A stretch of DNA of 11,102 nt from Nitrospina sp. (GTDB taxonomy: Bacteria; Nitrospinota; Nitrospinia; Nitrospinales; Nitrospinaceae): positions 1 through 11,102 of the forward strand of contig SMVT01000034.1 of NCBI GenBank assembly GCA_004357365.1. The letters run 5' to 3'. The position numbers and the translations under genes were made by a program. Below, one piece after another: positions 1 to 5,276 of the stretch. The notes under the pieces are model-generated. The model saw only the letters and a program-made list of their open reading frames with translations. It did not search any database and had not been told where the DNA came from. Positions within the stretch are counted from its first letter, which is position 1, and each line of letters begins with the position of its first letter.

Positions 1-86
1 CACGCCACCGGCGTTCCGATCAACAGCAGAACGCCCACTGTGGTGGCCGCCAGTTGCAGGGTGATCCATACCGGTTGCCAGTCCAT
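1..86 (-). CDS. modB: Molybdate ABC transporter permease ModB, N-terminal 28 residues (cut by window edge)
   Basis: Inner-membrane permease of the ModABC molybdate importer, which takes substrate from ModA. Only the N-terminus lies in the window, from ATG at 86 down to base 1. The visible peptide starts MDWQPVWITLQLAATTVG and runs into a hydrophobic first membrane helix (LLLIGTPVAW). This short polar start followed by 'W.TL.LA..T' is typical of ModB/CysT-type permeases. It lies 31 nt downstream of the modA stop on the same strand, in the usual modA-modB order, so the two are very likely cotranscribed. A purine-rich AAAGG sits about 10 nt before the ATG, and a GAGG directly touches it. The identification rests on a short peptide plus strong gene context. 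Confidence 0.82.
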   Translation of the reverse strand, partial: MDWQPVWITLQLAATTVGVLLLIGTPVA

Positions 87-117
87 CCTCAAAAAGCCTT
101 TCTTCTTTGCTGCGTCG

Positions 118-885
118 TCATTTCAAACCATAGCCATAAGATTTAAGAATATTTCTCGCCCGGCCCGATTGTAAAAACTTGAGGAACGCCCGCGCCGCCG
201 GATTGGACTTGCCGCGGGTGAGCAGGACCGCGTCCTGGTCGATGGCATCGTATAAATCCTCCGGCACCAGCCATCGGCTGCCTTTGATGTTGAGACGGGG
301 ATCCATCACCTGGGAGAGGGCGACCAGCCCGACCTCCGCGTTGCCGGTGGCCACGAATTGAAACGTCTGGCCGATGTTTTCGCCCTGCACGATCACCGGG
401 GACAACGTCTCCCACAGGTTCAATCGTTGCAATGCCGTAACCGCGGCTTTGCCGTAAGGCGCGGTTTTGGGATTGGCCAGCGCCAGGTGGTTAAAATTTC
501 GGCGACGTAAAAGATTTTTGCCATCAGCGCCGATCCGTTGCGGATCGGCACTCCATAAAACGATTTTGCCCCGGGCATAGGTAAACCGGGTTCCGGCCAC
601 CGCCTGTCCGTCCTTTTCCAACAGGCGGGGCCGCGCGCTGTCTCCCGCAAGAAATACATCGAACGGCGCGCCGTGCAGGATCTGCACGTACAGTTTCCCC
701 GTCGAGCCGGACACGGTGCGCACGCGGTGTCCGCTTTGTTGTTGAAATTCCTGAATCATCTGTTTGAGCGGATTCAGAAAATTGGAGGCCACGGCGACCG
801 TCACCTCCCCGGCAATGGCCGGGGTGGCCGCCCAAAGCGCCAGTGCGAATCCGGTGACCCATCGTTTCCATCCTGGAGCGGTCAT
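118..885 (-). CDS. modA: Molybdate-binding periplasmic protein ModA
   Basis: High-affinity periplasmic binding protein that delivers molybdate (and usually tungstate) to ModBC. The 255-residue product matches the usual ModA length. Residues 1-25 form a signal peptide: basic start (WKRW), hydrophobic core, cleavage likely after TPAIA. Family motifs in order: VAVASNF (30-36) and SGSTGKL (59-65), whose serines normally contact the oxyanion; NPKTAPYGKAA (138-148); and GENIGQTFQFVATGNAEVGLVALS region (168-191). The frame stays open upstream to an ATG at 939. I prefer the ATG at 885 because the signal peptide follows it directly, a GAGG lies 9 nt before it, and the longer start would fall inside the promoter and operator at 920-952. 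modB follows 31 nt downstream. Expression is probably repressed by molybdate-loaded ModE. Confidence 0.93.
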   Translation of the reverse strand: MTAPGWKRWVTGFALALWAATPAIAGEVTVAVASNFLNPLKQMIQEFQQQSGHRVRTVSGSTGKLYVQILHGAPFDVFLAGDSARPRLLEKDGQAVAGTRFTYARGKIVLWSADPQRIGADGKNLLRRRNFNHLALANPKTAPYGKAAVTALQRLNLWETLSPVIVQGENIGQTFQFVATGNAEVGLVALSQVMDPRLNIKGSRWLVPEDLYDAIDQDAVLLTRGKSNPAARAFLKFLQSGRARNILKSYGYGLK

Positions 886-919
886 CCTTTGGAGCCTCAA
901 ATTCCGGTGAGTGTGATTT

Positions 920-943
920 CGATATATATCATAAAACATATCG
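920..943. promoter_or_regulatory. ModE-like operator overlapping the modA promoter
   Basis: A 24-bp imperfect inverted repeat has half-sites CGATATAT (920-927) and ACATATCG (936-943), giving a CGATATNT-N8-ANATATCG palindrome. As I recall it, the E. coli modA ModE site is also 24 bp long with half-sites CGTTATAT and ACATAACG, so length, spacing and most half-site bases agree. ModE is the molybdate-sensing repressor of mod operons in many bacteria. The site covers the probable -10 element and sits 35 nt before the modA start, which is where a repressor site is expected. No modE gene is in the window. The palindrome is seen directly; binding by ModE is inferred. Confidence 0.68.
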
Positions 944-952
944 ATGGGTCAA
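923..952 (-). promoter_or_regulatory. Probable sigma-70 promoter of modAB
   Basis: On the minus strand a TTGACC hexamer (947-952, 5 of 6 matches to the -35 consensus) is followed after 18 bp by TATATA (923-928, 4 of 6 matches to the -10 consensus). Transcription would begin near base 916, giving a leader of about 30 nt before the modA ATG at 885. The -10 element lies inside the inverted repeat at 920-943, so a protein bound there would block the promoter. This is read by eye and has not been scored. Confidence 0.55.
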
Positions 953-1074
953 GGCCAAAATCCGGCCCGGAAAGCGGGGAAGATCGCCCGGACGGAGGAG
1001 CCCAAAGCCCCGGGAGAGGCCCGGACCCGTAAAATTCGTTGCAAAGGGTTTATGGGAAAGCTACCCTATGTAAC

Positions 1075-1311
1075 ATGGAGAAAAACTTCGAGCCCTTGAA
1101 AGACCGGTTGCGGGTCATCTGTGACCGTCTGGACCCCGAGGAGCAGGTCTCGTTTCGCCCGTTGATCGACAACTTTACCGGAGCGACCTCCGAGTTCCAG
1201 AGGATCATGCGCGACTTGGGCAAATACGGCAAGAAAATCGGCGACGGTTCCATATTTGCCATTTACCGTGAGGTGCAGAACCTCTTCGACCGGGCCAACC
1301 GCCGGGGGTAG
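1075..1311 (+). CDS. Hypothetical 78-residue helical protein
   Basis: I do not recognise this protein. The 78-residue product is charged and apparently mostly helical, with no signal peptide or membrane segment, so it is probably cytoplasmic. It begins MEKNFEPLKDRLRVICDRLD and ends FDRANRRG, with one cysteine (residue 16) and no obvious metal-binding or catalytic motif. The stop is 6 nt before the acylphosphatase gene, and the ABC ATPase follows, so all three look cotranscribed. The start is uncertain. ATG at 1075 lacks a good ribosome-binding site (GGGAAAG lies about 15 nt before it). An in-frame TTG at 1039 would add 12 residues (MQRVYGKATLCN) that look less protein-like. The compact frame and tight spacing suggest a real gene. 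Confidence 0.65.
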   Translation: MEKNFEPLKDRLRVICDRLDPEEQVSFRPLIDNFTGATSEFQRIMRDLGKYGKKIGDGSIFAIYREVQNLFDRANRRG

Positions 1312-1317
1312 TGTCCG

Positions 1318-1593
1318 ATGGGTGATGCTGAAGCGGTCCACATGTTTGTCCACGGCCACGTTCAGGGTGTGTTTTACCGGTCCAACACGCAGAAAGTCGC
1401 ACAAGGGCTGGGGCTGACCGGCTGGGTGAAAAACTGTAACGACGGATCGGTGGAAATTCACGCCGAGGGGGACAAGGGCAAACTGGAGGAGTTGATCGAA
1501 TGGTGCCGGCACGGCCCGGCCCTGGCGAAGGTGTCCAAAATTGATCTCAACTGGATCGGGCCTCAGGGCCTGCGCTCCTTTGACATCGTTTAG
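1318..1593 (+). CDS. acyP: Acylphosphatase
   Basis: Small cytoplasmic enzyme that hydrolyses the carboxyl-phosphate bond of acyl phosphates such as acetyl phosphate, carbamoyl phosphate and 1,3-bisphosphoglycerate. The 91-residue length is the family norm. The phosphate-binding signature VHGHVQGVFYR (11-21) ends in the catalytic arginine R21. The second signature GWVKNCNDGSVEIHAEG (35-51) carries the catalytic asparagine N39. The C-terminus RSFDIV is also typical. The ATG lies 6 nt after the stop of the 78-aa gene, with a GGGGG tract 9 nt upstream serving as a weak ribosome-binding site. The ABC ATPase starts 10 nt downstream. Both catalytic residues are present, so the enzyme should be active. 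Confidence 0.95.
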   Translation: MGDAEAVHMFVHGHVQGVFYRSNTQKVAQGLGLTGWVKNCNDGSVEIHAEGDKGKLEELIEWCRHGPALAKVSKIDLNWIGPQGLRSFDIV

Positions 1594-1603
1594 AAAGGAA
1601 ATC

Positions 1604-2380
1604 ATGCTGCATCTACAGAATCTGGTCAAAAGTTATTCCAACCAGGAAGCGGTGAAAGGCGTCGACCTGAAAGTTCCCGCAGGCGAACTCTTCGGGTTTC
1701 TGGGACCCAACGGCGCGGGCAAAACCACCACCATCAAGATGATCGTCGGACTGCTCAAACCCACCGGCGGGACCGTATCCATCGGCGGCTACGACATCTC
1801 TGACCAGCCGGAAGAGGCCAAGTCGATCATGGGGTACATCCCGGACCGGCCGTTCATTTATGAAAAACTGACCGGGCGCGAATACCTGTCGTTCATCGCC
1901 GATCTCTATGGCATGGAGGCCACCCGCGCTCTCGAGACGGGTCACCAGTATCTGGAATTTTTCGACCTCGCCGAGGCGGCCGACAAATTGGTCGAAGGCT
2001 ATTCGCACGGGATGAAACAGAAACTCATCATCTCCGGCGCGCTGTTGCACGATCCGCAGGTACTGGTCGTGGATGAGCCGATGGTGGGGCTGGACCCGAA
2101 GGGCGCGCGGCAGGTCAAGCAACTGTTCCGCGACCTGTGCCGCAAAGGAGTTTGCGTGTTCATGTCCACCCATTCCCTCGGCATCGCCCAGGCGATGTGC
2201 GACCGGATCGGCATTATTCAAAAAGGTGAGGTTATTGCCTTGGGGACGCTGGACGAGTTGCGGCGCCAGGCCTCGACCGACCACGAACATCTGGAAGATA
2301 TTTTCCTCGAATTGACCGGCGACGCCCATCTCGAACAGTTAAGCGGCATGATGGCCGGGCCACGCCCGGTGGGAACCTAA
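1604..2380 (+). CDS. ABC transporter ATP-binding protein, EcsA/NatA (ABC-2) type
   Basis: Cytoplasmic ATPase subunit of an ABC-2 type exporter, 258 residues, substrate unknown. Motifs in order: Walker A GPNGAGKT (34-41); a Q-loop region GYIPDRP (77-83) with aspartate D81 where glutamine is usual; a degenerate signature YSHGMKQK (133-140); Walker B VLVVDEP (153-159) with E158 as catalytic base; D-loop GLDP (162-165); and H-loop histidine H190 in MSTH. The 'GYIPD.P..YEKLTGREYL' stretch and SHGMKQK signature are, as I recall, characteristic of EcsA-like ATPases rather than importers. The ATG at 1604 has a clear AAAGGAA ribosome-binding site; the frame extends upstream only by overlapping acyP. 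No permease follows: the next 250 nt are repeats and then an opposing gene. The membrane partner must be encoded elsewhere. Confidence 0.9.
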   Translation: MLHLQNLVKSYSNQEAVKGVDLKVPAGELFGFLGPNGAGKTTTIKMIVGLLKPTGGTVSIGGYDISDQPEEAKSIMGYIPDRPFIYEKLTGREYLSFIADLYGMEATRALETGHQYLEFFDLAEAADKLVEGYSHGMKQKLIISGALLHDPQVLVVDEPMVGLDPKGARQVKQLFRDLCRKGVCVFMSTHSLGIAQAMCDRIGIIQKGEVIALGTLDELRRQASTDHEHLEDIFLELTGDAHLEQLSGMMAGPRPVGT

Positions 2381-2385
2381 ACAGA

Positions 2386-2579
2386 GATTCTTCCTCCTGT
2401 GGATTCAACCTGTAAGCGCAACGATGGCGGCAATAATAATCCTCTCCTTACCAAGGAGGGGATACAGGGGGAGGTTATCCGTACTCCACCCCTCACCTTA
2501 ATCCTCTCCCCCTGAGGGGAGAGGAGATTTTTGATTTGGCTCCCCCTTGTAAAGGGGGGCGGGGGGATTCTTCCTTCTG
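2386..2579. repeat. Palindrome cluster bounded by 14-nt direct repeats (possible degenerate miniature element)
   Basis: This covers most of the gene-free spacer between the convergent ABC and chaN-like genes. GATTCTTCCTCCTG (2386-2399) and GATTCTTCCTTCTG (2566-2579) are direct repeats matching at 13 of 14 positions. Between them are three GC-rich palindromes: CCTCTCCTT/AAGGAGGGG at 2441-2461 (loop ACC, one wobble pair), a 10-bp perfect stem at 2502-2525, and CCCCCTT/AAGGGGG at 2542-2558 (loop GTA). TAATCCTCTCC occurs twice (2437-2447 and 2499-2509), linking the first two units. The palindromes resemble the short C-rich/G-rich intergenic repeats scattered through many bacterial genomes. No transposase or coding frame is present. 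Origin as a mobile element is inferred. Confidence 0.6.
2502..2532 (+). terminator. Possible intrinsic terminator of the ABC ATPase operon
   Basis: A perfect 10-bp stem (TCCTCTCCCC, 2502-2511, with GGGGAGAGGA, 2516-2525) and a CTGA tetraloop are followed after two bases by five thymines (2528-2532). It sits about 120 nt after the ABC ATPase stop and is the middle palindrome of the repeat cluster, so a repeat element may have been recruited as a terminator. The distance from the stop and the short T tract keep confidence moderate. Confidence 0.5.
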
Positions 2580-2631
2580 CTTTTATTCTTCATCGGTGGT
2601 TATTTATTCTTTTCTCGGCGGCAGGGAAAGG

Positions 2632-3834
2632 CTATTCGGTTTTTGGGGGTTCTTGTAAAACTCCCGACACGTCCTGTTCGCTATCGCCGCGTTTGATCCG
2701 GAGGCGCACCATATCCCCGAAATTACGTTTCTGCAGTTGAGCCGCCAGATTTTCCACGTCCGCCAGCTCATCGCCGTCCAGCTGCAATAACACGTCGCCG
2801 GGTTGCAGATTCATCCGCGCCGCATTGGAGCCTTCTTCCACTTTAAGGACCTTGAGCCCGTTCTCCAACTCCTCGAGAAATACTCCCAGTTTGATGCGGT
2901 GGGGCGGCGGGACGATGTAGGACACTTTCCAGCCGAAGTCCGCGCTGTACAGGGGGATGGACACTTTCTTCATTTTCATTTCACGGTCCTTTAACTCGTT
3001 GGGAATCTCCGTCACCACCGGCAGGATGATCGAATAGGCATGGGGCACGCGCCGGAACGCGCGTTTGGGGATGCCATACCCGTATTGCACATGAAACCCG
3101 CCGGCGAGCACGATCAGTTTACGGTCGCGGTTGGCCGGGTCCTTTAAAAATTGCGCGACGGTATCGGCCATCGACTCTTCCCACAGCAACAGCATCTGAT
3201 ATGGTTTGGAGACCACGCCGGTATGCGTCTCGTTGCCGCCGAACAAGGCCATCGAATAGGCCCGGTGATACTCATCCCCGGTATCAATTTCCGGCAAGCC
3301 CGGCTGACCGGGTCCGCCGTCACGGAATAGCTGCTCCATCTCGCGCGAGGTTTTCAGGCCGATCAACGGAATGGCGTTGGCTTGGATAAATTCAAAAATG
3401 GGCTGGTACAGGCCCAAGCCGCGGCCCCAGTTTTTGCGGAACAGTTTACGGAAGGATTTGTCCGTTAAATGTCCCTGTTGCCAGCGGTCCAGGTCGTCCT
3501 GGGCGGAGCGCCGGAACATTTCCATTCCCACCGCGATCCGGCCCGGAAATTGTTCATGCAGGCGGCGAATCACTTCCAGCTGAATCCGGTGGGCTTCGAG
3601 GTTGTCGTGGGTTTCGCCGACGTAGATGACGCGCGACCCGGCGACGGTATCGATCATCTGGTCGACCGTAACCGTAAGGCCGGTGGGCAGGTGCAGAATC
3701 TGCCCTTCCTCCAGTTCCGTTAAATTTTTATAGGGAGACCCCGCATTAGGGACGGCATAGTCTTTCGCCCAGGAACGGGAAAACAGGCTCAGGGTCAACA
3801 GCAGGATCAGGCCGGTCAGACGAATCGTTTTCAT
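2632..3834 (-). CDS. Secreted ChaN-like (Tiki superfamily, DUF399) protein with C-terminal PDZ domain
   Basis: A 400-residue exported protein of unproven function. Residues 1-23 form a signal peptide ending SRSWA, cut before KDY. There is no lipobox cysteine, unlike E. coli-type ChaN lipoproteins, so a soluble periplasmic product is expected. The ChaN-like domain spans about 55-275 and has GETHDN (73-78), GMEMF (103-107) and GGFHVQYG (245-252). GETH and GGFH are the paired GX2H motifs of the Tiki/ChaN superfamily, whose members include haem-binding and metal-dependent peptidase proteins. A PDZ domain follows at about 313-395 (LGVFLEEL, GSNAARMNLQPGDVLLQLDG). I chose ATG 3834 because the signal peptide begins there; the open frame continues to 3960 but would bury it. 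GGAGG lies 14 nt upstream, which is rather far. It is monocistronic and divergent from rpsU. Role in haem or iron handling, or in proteolysis, is open. Confidence 0.85.
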   Translation of the reverse strand: MKTIRLTGLILLLTLSLFSRSWAKDYAVPNAGSPYKNLTELEEGQILHLPTGLTVTVDQMIDTVAGSRVIYVGETHDNLEAHRIQLEVIRRLHEQFPGRIAVGMEMFRRSAQDDLDRWQQGHLTDKSFRKLFRKNWGRGLGLYQPIFEFIQANAIPLIGLKTSREMEQLFRDGGPGQPGLPEIDTGDEYHRAYSMALFGGNETHTGVVSKPYQMLLLWEESMADTVAQFLKDPANRDRKLIVLAGGFHVQYGYGIPKRAFRRVPHAYSIILPVVTEIPNELKDREMKMKKVSIPLYSADFGWKVSYIVPPPHRIKLGVFLEELENGLKVLKVEEGSNAARMNLQPGDVLLQLDGDELADVENLAAQLQKRNFGDMVRLRIKRGDSEQDVSGVLQEPPKTE

Positions 3835-3920
3835 GGGCGCACTGAATGCCTCCGTATCGGATCGGTTGGACCATGATATCAAGGAGGTAGGAGAATTCCC
3901 CGGTCCGGGAACCGGATCGC

Positions 3921-3949
3921 TTGACATCTTTCCGGACATCGTCAATAAT
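3921..3949 (+). promoter_or_regulatory. Strong sigma-70 type promoter of rpsU
   Basis: A perfect -35 hexamer TTGACA (3921-3926), a 17-bp spacer and a -10 hexamer AATAAT (3944-3949, 5 of 6 matches) point toward rpsU. Transcription would start near 3956 and leave a leader of about 100 nt before the TTG start at 4055. GACATC occurs twice, at 3923-3928 and 3935-3940, and TTGAC at 3921-3925 is mirrored by GTCAA at 3941-3945, so a regulator site is possible but unproven. Confidence 0.65.
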
Positions 3950-4054
3950 ACCAGATTCACTCCCTCTTCCCAATGATAGTCCCATGATTTCCGGGGCTTT
4001 AAACGGAAGCGGGGATTTTATTATGTACCGTGTTTGAAAGGGGTTGTTTTTCTT

Positions 4055-4246
4055 TTGGAAGTCACCGTCCATCAAAATCAGGTTGATAAAGCGCTGAAAG
4101 CGCTGAAACGGCAAATGACCAAGGAAGGTTTGTTGAAAGAATTGAAACGCCGCCGTTTTTATGAAAAGCCTTCGGTAAAAAAGAAACGAAAACAAAAAGA
4201 AGCCAAAAAGAAAAGAAAGTCCGCCCTGCGGCGCAGGTTTTCCTAG
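4055..4246 (+). CDS. rpsU: 30S ribosomal protein S21
   Basis: Small-subunit ribosomal protein near the mRNA exit and anti-Shine-Dalgarno region, involved in translation initiation. The 63-residue product starts (M)EVTVHQNQVDKALKALKRQ, followed by an S21 core with LLKELKRRRFYEKPSVKKKRKQ and a very basic tail to RRRF. Length and sequence fit S21. The start is TTG at 4055, because homology begins at EVTV directly after it. AAAGGGG at 4037-4043 lies 11 nt upstream as ribosome-binding site. Another in-frame TTG at 4034 would put the ribosome-binding site inside the gene. It has its own promoter and terminator, so it looks like a monocistronic unit between the opposing chaN-like and rlmB genes. A TTG start may hold expression down or serve autoregulation; that is inference. 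Confidence 0.94.
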   Translation: MEVTVHQNQVDKALKALKRQMTKEGLLKELKRRRFYEKPSVKKKRKQKEAKKKRKSALRRRFS

Positions 4247-4269
4247 TCCGGAATCCGGCGGAAGAATTG

Positions 4270-4302
4270 AACGGCAGAGGGATTCCCTCCGCCGTTTTTT
4301 TT
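4270..4302 (+). terminator. Intrinsic terminator of rpsU
   Basis: A 12-bp stem with one A-C mismatch (AACGGCAGAGGG, 4270-4281, with CCCTCCGCCGTT, 4285-4296) and an ATT loop runs into eight thymines (4295-4302). It begins 24 nt after the rpsU stop. The last thymines form part of the TAA stop codon of the convergent rlmB gene (4301-4303). On the opposite strand the stem is followed by a weaker TTCAATTCTTCC tract, so it may partly serve rlmB too. Confidence 0.9.
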
Positions 4303-5068
4303 ATGGTTTCGATCCGGCCTGCGCCCTCTGCTTTTGAATTTCATAAAACACGATCGCCCCGGCGGTCGACGCGTTGAGCGACCCCAACTCTCCCGCCATG
4401 GGGATGGACACGGTAAAGTCGCAGGTTTTTTTCAACAGGGGCCGTATCCCTTTCTCCTCTCCGCCGATGATCAGGGCCACCGGCATGTTGAAATCGAATT
4501 CATAGCAGGGACGCTCTCCCGCCATGTCCACCCCGACGATCCAGAACCCTTTTTCCTTTAATAACTCGGCCGCCTGTTTCAGGTTGGCTACGCAGGCGAT
4601 GGGCAGCGACTCGACCGCCCCGGCGGAGCATTTCGCGACCGTCTCGTTGATCGGCACCGACCGGTGTTTGGGCACCACCAGTCCCTGCAGACCCAGCACC
4701 CACGCCGACCGAATGAGGGCGCCCAGGTTTTGCGGATCTTGAATTTCATCCGCCAATACCAGAGCGGGGTGCGGGCCGGATTGACAGGCCTGCTCGATCA
4801 GGGTTGCCAGCTCGAGGGTCCGGATCGGAGAAAAGTAACCGACAATGCCCTGATGATTGAACTGGCCGAATTGTTTGCGGAAGACTTCGCGCGGCAGGGT
4901 CTCCACCCGGGTCCGTTGCCGTTCCGCCAGTTTCAGAATGGGCGCCAGCCGGGCCGGGGGTTTGCCCTGCACGCGAACGATTTTGTAGCATTCCCTCTTG
5001 CCCAACGCCAGCGCCTGCTGGAGCGGGTGAACGCCGTAAACCATTTCCTGATTTTTGTTTCCGCTCAT
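4301..5068 (-). CDS. rlmB: 23S rRNA 2'-O-ribose methyltransferase, RlmB/TrmH (SpoU) family
   Basis: SPOUT-class methyltransferase that uses S-adenosylmethionine. RlmB methylates the 2'-OH of G2251 (E. coli numbering) in the ribosomal P-loop. The 255-residue product has the RlmB layout. An N-terminal RNA-binding domain (about 8-78) starts VYGVHPLQQAL and ends FNHQGIVGYFS. The catalytic domain then shows motif 1 DEIQDPQNLGALIRSA (107-122, with N114 and catalytic-type R120), motif 2 IGGEEKGI (201-208) and motif 3 GSLNASTAGAI (229-239), forming the trefoil-knot cofactor site. ATG 5068 has no visible ribosome-binding site (a C-rich stretch precedes it). ATG 5044 (residue 9) has AGGAA almost touching it. 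I kept 5068. It faces rpsU and is divergent from the AsmA-like gene. A related tRNA or rRNA target within the family cannot be excluded. Confidence 0.9.
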   Translation of the reverse strand: MSGNKNQEMVYGVHPLQQALALGKRECYKIVRVQGKPPARLAPILKLAERQRTRVETLPREVFRKQFGQFNHQGIVGYFSPIRTLELATLIEQACQSGPHPALVLADEIQDPQNLGALIRSAWVLGLQGLVVPKHRSVPINETVAKCSAGAVESLPIACVANLKQAAELLKEKGFWIVGVDMAGERPCYEFDFNMPVALIIGGEEKGIRPLLKKTCDFTVSIPMAGELGSLNASTAGAIVFYEIQKQRAQAGSKP

Positions 5069-5109
5069 GGGGTGAAAGGGGGAGGGGCGCCAGGAGACCC
5101 CAAACAGGT

Positions 5110-5139
5110 TTGCAAGGGATTGAAACTTAATGATATATT
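5110..5139 (+). promoter_or_regulatory. Tentative promoter upstream of the AsmA-like gene
   Basis: TTGCAA (5110-5115, 4 of 6 matches to the -35 consensus) and TATATT (5134-5139, 5 of 6 matches to the -10 consensus) are separated by 18 bp, in an AT-rich patch between the divergent rlmB and AsmA-like genes. The expected start near 5147 would give a leader of about 130 nt. It is the best candidate I see in this spacer, but it is weak. Confidence 0.33.
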
Positions 5140-5276
5140 GAAAGTTATTAAAGCCCTCTTGGACCCTGACCTGCGGGTCGATAAGAAATTACCATAATCC
5201 TTCCGAAATGTGGTCTTCTAATTTAACTGTTTAAGAGGGTATGGAACCATTGAATCCCGCGTAACCCCCAATTGAA

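Noticed and set aside
886..939. N-terminal extension of ModA from ATG 939
   Set aside because: It would place 18 polar residues before the signal peptide and start inside the probable promoter and operator.
1613..2329. A 238-codon open frame antisense to the ABC ATPase
   Set aside because: All Walker, signature and H-loop motifs are on the plus strand; the antisense peptide has no family resemblance.
2355..2369. CCGGGC-CAC-GCCCGG hairpin at the end of the ABC ATPase gene
   Set aside because: It lies within the coding region and is not followed by a T tract, so it is not a convincing terminator.
2438..2570. CRISPR array
   Set aside because: The three palindromic units differ in sequence and spacing, and there are no regular repeats or spacers.
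3835..3960. 42-residue N-terminal extension of the ChaN-PDZ protein
   Set aside because: It would bury a normal signal peptide, and it overlaps the rpsU promoter region.
4019..4024. TATTAT as a -10 element just before rpsU
   Set aside because: No acceptable -35 hexamer lies 16-18 bp upstream, while the TTGACA/AATAAT pair at 3921-3949 is much better.
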